Source: JAHEEM01 sp036396795 (GTDB lineage Bacteria; Pseudomonadota; Gammaproteobacteria; Steroidobacterales; Rariloculaceae). From it: a stretch of DNA of 64,000 nucleotides. A model generated the notes under the pieces. That model ran no database searches. It saw only the letters and a list, made by a program, of their open reading frames with translations, and was not told the origin of the DNA. The stretch lies in the NCBI GenBank assembly GCA_036396795.1, contig DASWKF010000094.1, positions 37,054 to 101,053 of the forward strand. Direction: 5' to 3'. The position numbers were made by a program, and so were the translations under genes. This document shows positions 62,493 through 64,000 of the stretch, piece by piece. The first letter of the stretch is position 1. The number at the start of each line of letters is the position of its first letter.

Positions 62493-63100
62493 ATCTCGGC
62501 GGCCATCCCCGGGTATCGCGGACCCATGCCGCTGCCGGCGAGCCGGCTGCCGGTGAAGGTCGACAATACGTAGATGGCGGCGATGCTCGCGATCAGCGAG
62601 ACGATGTAGTGCACCGCACGCTTGCTGGGCGGCACTTGGAGATACAGCGGGATGATCCGCCACAGCTGCACCAGACCGTAAATGGCGAGCCCGAGCGCGA
62701 GCAGCCAGCCGATCCACGGCAACGTTGAGAGCGCCTGGCCCACGTAGCTCGGCACGAACGCGAGCGTCGTTGCCGCAAGCCCCAGCGCAAAGCTGCCCCT
62801 GCCGCCGAACATCGACGCGAAGGCGCTGAAAATCAGCGAGACGATCGCGATCGCCACGCCACCCGCGACGATGCTGACGAGCGTCGACACCAGCGTCGGC
62901 CGGAAGCCCAGCAGCGACAGGCCGGCGCCCAACAAACCGAGCACGTAAGCGACGAGCGCGGAGCCTACGATCAGCGGCGCCGTGAGCAGCACGGCGGTTT
63001 TCTTCCAGTCGCCGGCCTCGGGCAAGTAGCTCCGCCAAGTGGCTTCGGCGTCGAACAGGGCGCCTTGGACGAGCTGAACGGTACGTGCTGGATCGAACAT
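62330..63100 (-). CDS. Yip1-family membrane protein
   Basis: The product has 256 residues. Four to five hydrophobic helices (about residues 30-55, 65-95, 105-135, 165-185) and the general Yip1 (DUF1282-like) plan are visible, with opening MFDPARTVQLVQGALFDAEATW. AAGGGGG lies 8 bases before ATG 63100. The last 55 residues (Ser-rich, after FTGSRLAG) lie beyond the final helix and are encoded opposite the neighbouring gene's acidic tail. Confidence 0.78.
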   Translation of the reverse strand: MFDPARTVQLVQGALFDAEATWRSYLPEAGDWKKTAVLLTAPLIVGSALVAYVLGLLGAGLSLLGFRPTLVSTLVSIVAGGVAIAIVSLIFSAFASMFGGRGSFALGLAATTLAFVPSYVGQALSTLPWIGWLLALGLAIYGLVQLWRIIPLYLQVPPSKRAVHYIVSLIASIAAIYVLSTFTGSRLAGSGMGPRYPGMAAEIYRSAGGSTGVSLRSAASLSSSSSSSSGVVTAWPAPSRASGSELRKIASSSVTG

Positions 63101-63228
63101 GGCGCATCCCCCCTTGTTGTTATCTTGTCTGCACCGGACCTGCGGCACTGGCCGATGGTCCAGTCTAAAGCGCCATGGCCGCGCTGGGAAGTTGAGCCCG
63201 CTGCGGAGTGCGCGCCGGCCGTCTTGTG

Positions 63229-63783
63229 CTATCGACCCGTCGGCGAGGTCATGCGCTTCGCCGGCTCCCCGCGCCCGAACACGAGCTGCCGGGCAGCGGC
63301 CGTCATGTGCACCAGAGCGACGACGAACAGCACGTTGCCGCCCCAGCGGTGGGCGGTCGCGAAAATCTCGTGCAGCGCTTCGTTCGGCGTGAGCGGGCTC
63401 GGGATGTTGCCGAGGTTATAGAAACCGATCGCATCCCCCGCAAGCCACAGCTGCAACGGCCCCGAAACCAGCATCACCGCGATCGTGACCAGCAGCGTGT
63501 AGTGCACCGCGCGCGCAATCGCAAACGAGACCGTCCCCTGGTCGGGAAGACCCTTGGGGTGCCCCGAATAGAACCGCCAGATGATGCGCAGCCACAAGAG
63601 CGCATACACCGTCACCGCCACCGAAGTGTGCACCCGCACGAGCTCCGCGGCCTCGCTGGGCTCGATGCCCGTCCCCGTCATCTTGTTGCCGATGAACCAG
63701 AGCATCACCACCGCGACCGCGTTGAGCCAGTGCAGGCCGATCGACAGCCAGCCGTAGCCTGAAGGGGCGTCTTTGATCTGCAT
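63229..63783 (-). CDS. Cytochrome b561 family protein
   Basis: Inner-membrane diheme b-type cytochrome of 184 residues. Four hydrophobic helices carry the conserved histidines His18, His52, His94, His145 and His159, giving the two bis-His heme sites of the CybB family. It would use the heme made by the cluster upstream in the window. Likely partners are ubiquinol or periplasmic electron acceptors; specific function unknown. Confidence 0.9.
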   Translation of the reverse strand: MQIKDAPSGYGWLSIGLHWLNAVAVVMLWFIGNKMTGTGIEPSEAAELVRVHTSVAVTVYALLWLRIIWRFYSGHPKGLPDQGTVSFAIARAVHYTLLVTIAVMLVSGPLQLWLAGDAIGFYNLGNIPSPLTPNEALHEIFATAHRWGGNVLFVVALVHMTAAARQLVFGRGEPAKRMTSPTGR

Positions 63784-63856
63784 TGCGGCCTGAAGCGGTT
63801 GCGAACTGGGCGCAACTGTACCAAGCTTCGGGATAAAAATTCCCGAGGACTTCTAC

Positions 63857-64000
63857 ATGACCGCTTTTCGTGTCCCCTTTGCCGTGCTGCTTGCGGCCCT
63901 GCCGCAGCTCGTTTTCGCCCAGCTCGACGACGTCGAGCGCGCCATCGTCGCCTGGAGCGAGGATCATGCGAACGATGCGATCGCGCTCATCGAGCGCCAG
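63857..64000 (+). CDS. Start of a probable secreted M20-type peptidase (cut by window end)
   Basis: Forty-eight codons are visible from ATG 63857. The signal peptide MTAFRVPFAVLLAALPQLVFA is followed by DDVERAIVAWSEDHANDAIALIERQ, which resembles the N-terminus of M20/M25/M40 carboxypeptidase-like proteins (usually followed by VNINSGT). The catalytic domain is beyond the edge, so the call rests on this short stretch. Confidence 0.5.
   Translation, partial: MTAFRVPFAVLLAALPQLVFAQLDDVERAIVAWSEDHANDAIALIERQ

Overview
The window is GC-rich, densely packed bacterial DNA, most likely from a non-enteric gammaproteobacterium. Several gene orders match the classical gammaproteobacterial chromosome: bamD | rluD-pgeF-clpB, recA-recX-alaS-csrA-tRNA-Ser, and aspS-nudB. 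Type IV pilus genes (pilSR, pilA, pilB), an outer-membrane TonB-dependent receptor and BamD indicate a Gram-negative envelope. Many genes overlap by 4-17 bases with GTG or TTG starts, so translational coupling is common. I cannot name the genus.

Layout. 1-5.7 kb: type IV pilus genes pilB, pilA and the PilS-PilR two-component system, all on the minus strand; pilA has a textbook sigma-54 promoter. 5.8-9.4 kb: sucC-sucD-nadE. 9.4-14.6 kb: bamD, then rluD-pgeF-clpB with a sigma-32 promoter. 14.7-23.4 kb: fmdB-like, DUF502, aspS, nudB, an alpha/beta hydrolase, mutS, a glycosyltransferase, pncC, thpR. 23.4-28.6 kb: an unusual double stem-loop, then recA, recX, alaS, csrA and tRNA-Ser(GCU).

28.6-34.6 kb is a small genomic island in the 3' end of the tRNA-Ser gene, bounded on the right by a degenerate copy of the tRNA end. 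It holds a small membrane protein, a methyltransferase, a winged-helix/TPR regulator, an orphan DUF433 protein, a GNAT acetyltransferase, a Phd/PemK-like toxin-antitoxin pair and a probable insertion-sequence remnant. No integrase is visible. A PrlF/YhaV toxin-antitoxin pair lies just outside.

34.6-45.3 kb: a cold-shock protein, an RRM protein, a very basic 47-residue protein, an MscS channel, a CNNM/CorC-type protein, a TonB-dependent receptor, and cysK, cysG and cysB (sulfur assimilation and siroheme).

45.3-56.6 kb is the most notable region: a continuous minus-strand cluster for heme synthesis from glutamyl-tRNA. In transcription order it reads hemA-hemC-hemD-hemB-hemL, a histidine kinase and response regulator, hemE, a coproheme decarboxylase (ChdC/HemQ family), a ferrochelatase with the actinobacterial cysteine pattern, and an FAD amine oxidase-like protein. 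This set implies the coproporphyrin-dependent heme route normally associated with Gram-positive bacteria, with the amine oxidase-like protein as candidate coproporphyrinogen oxidase. No hemF, hemN, hemG or hemJ is in the window.

56.6-64 kb: an APH-fold kinase, two poorly characterised envelope or membrane proteins, a DUF945 protein, an AraC regulator, thioredoxin, a secreted protein, a Yip1-like membrane protein, cytochrome b561 and the start of a probable secreted M20 peptidase cut by the window end.
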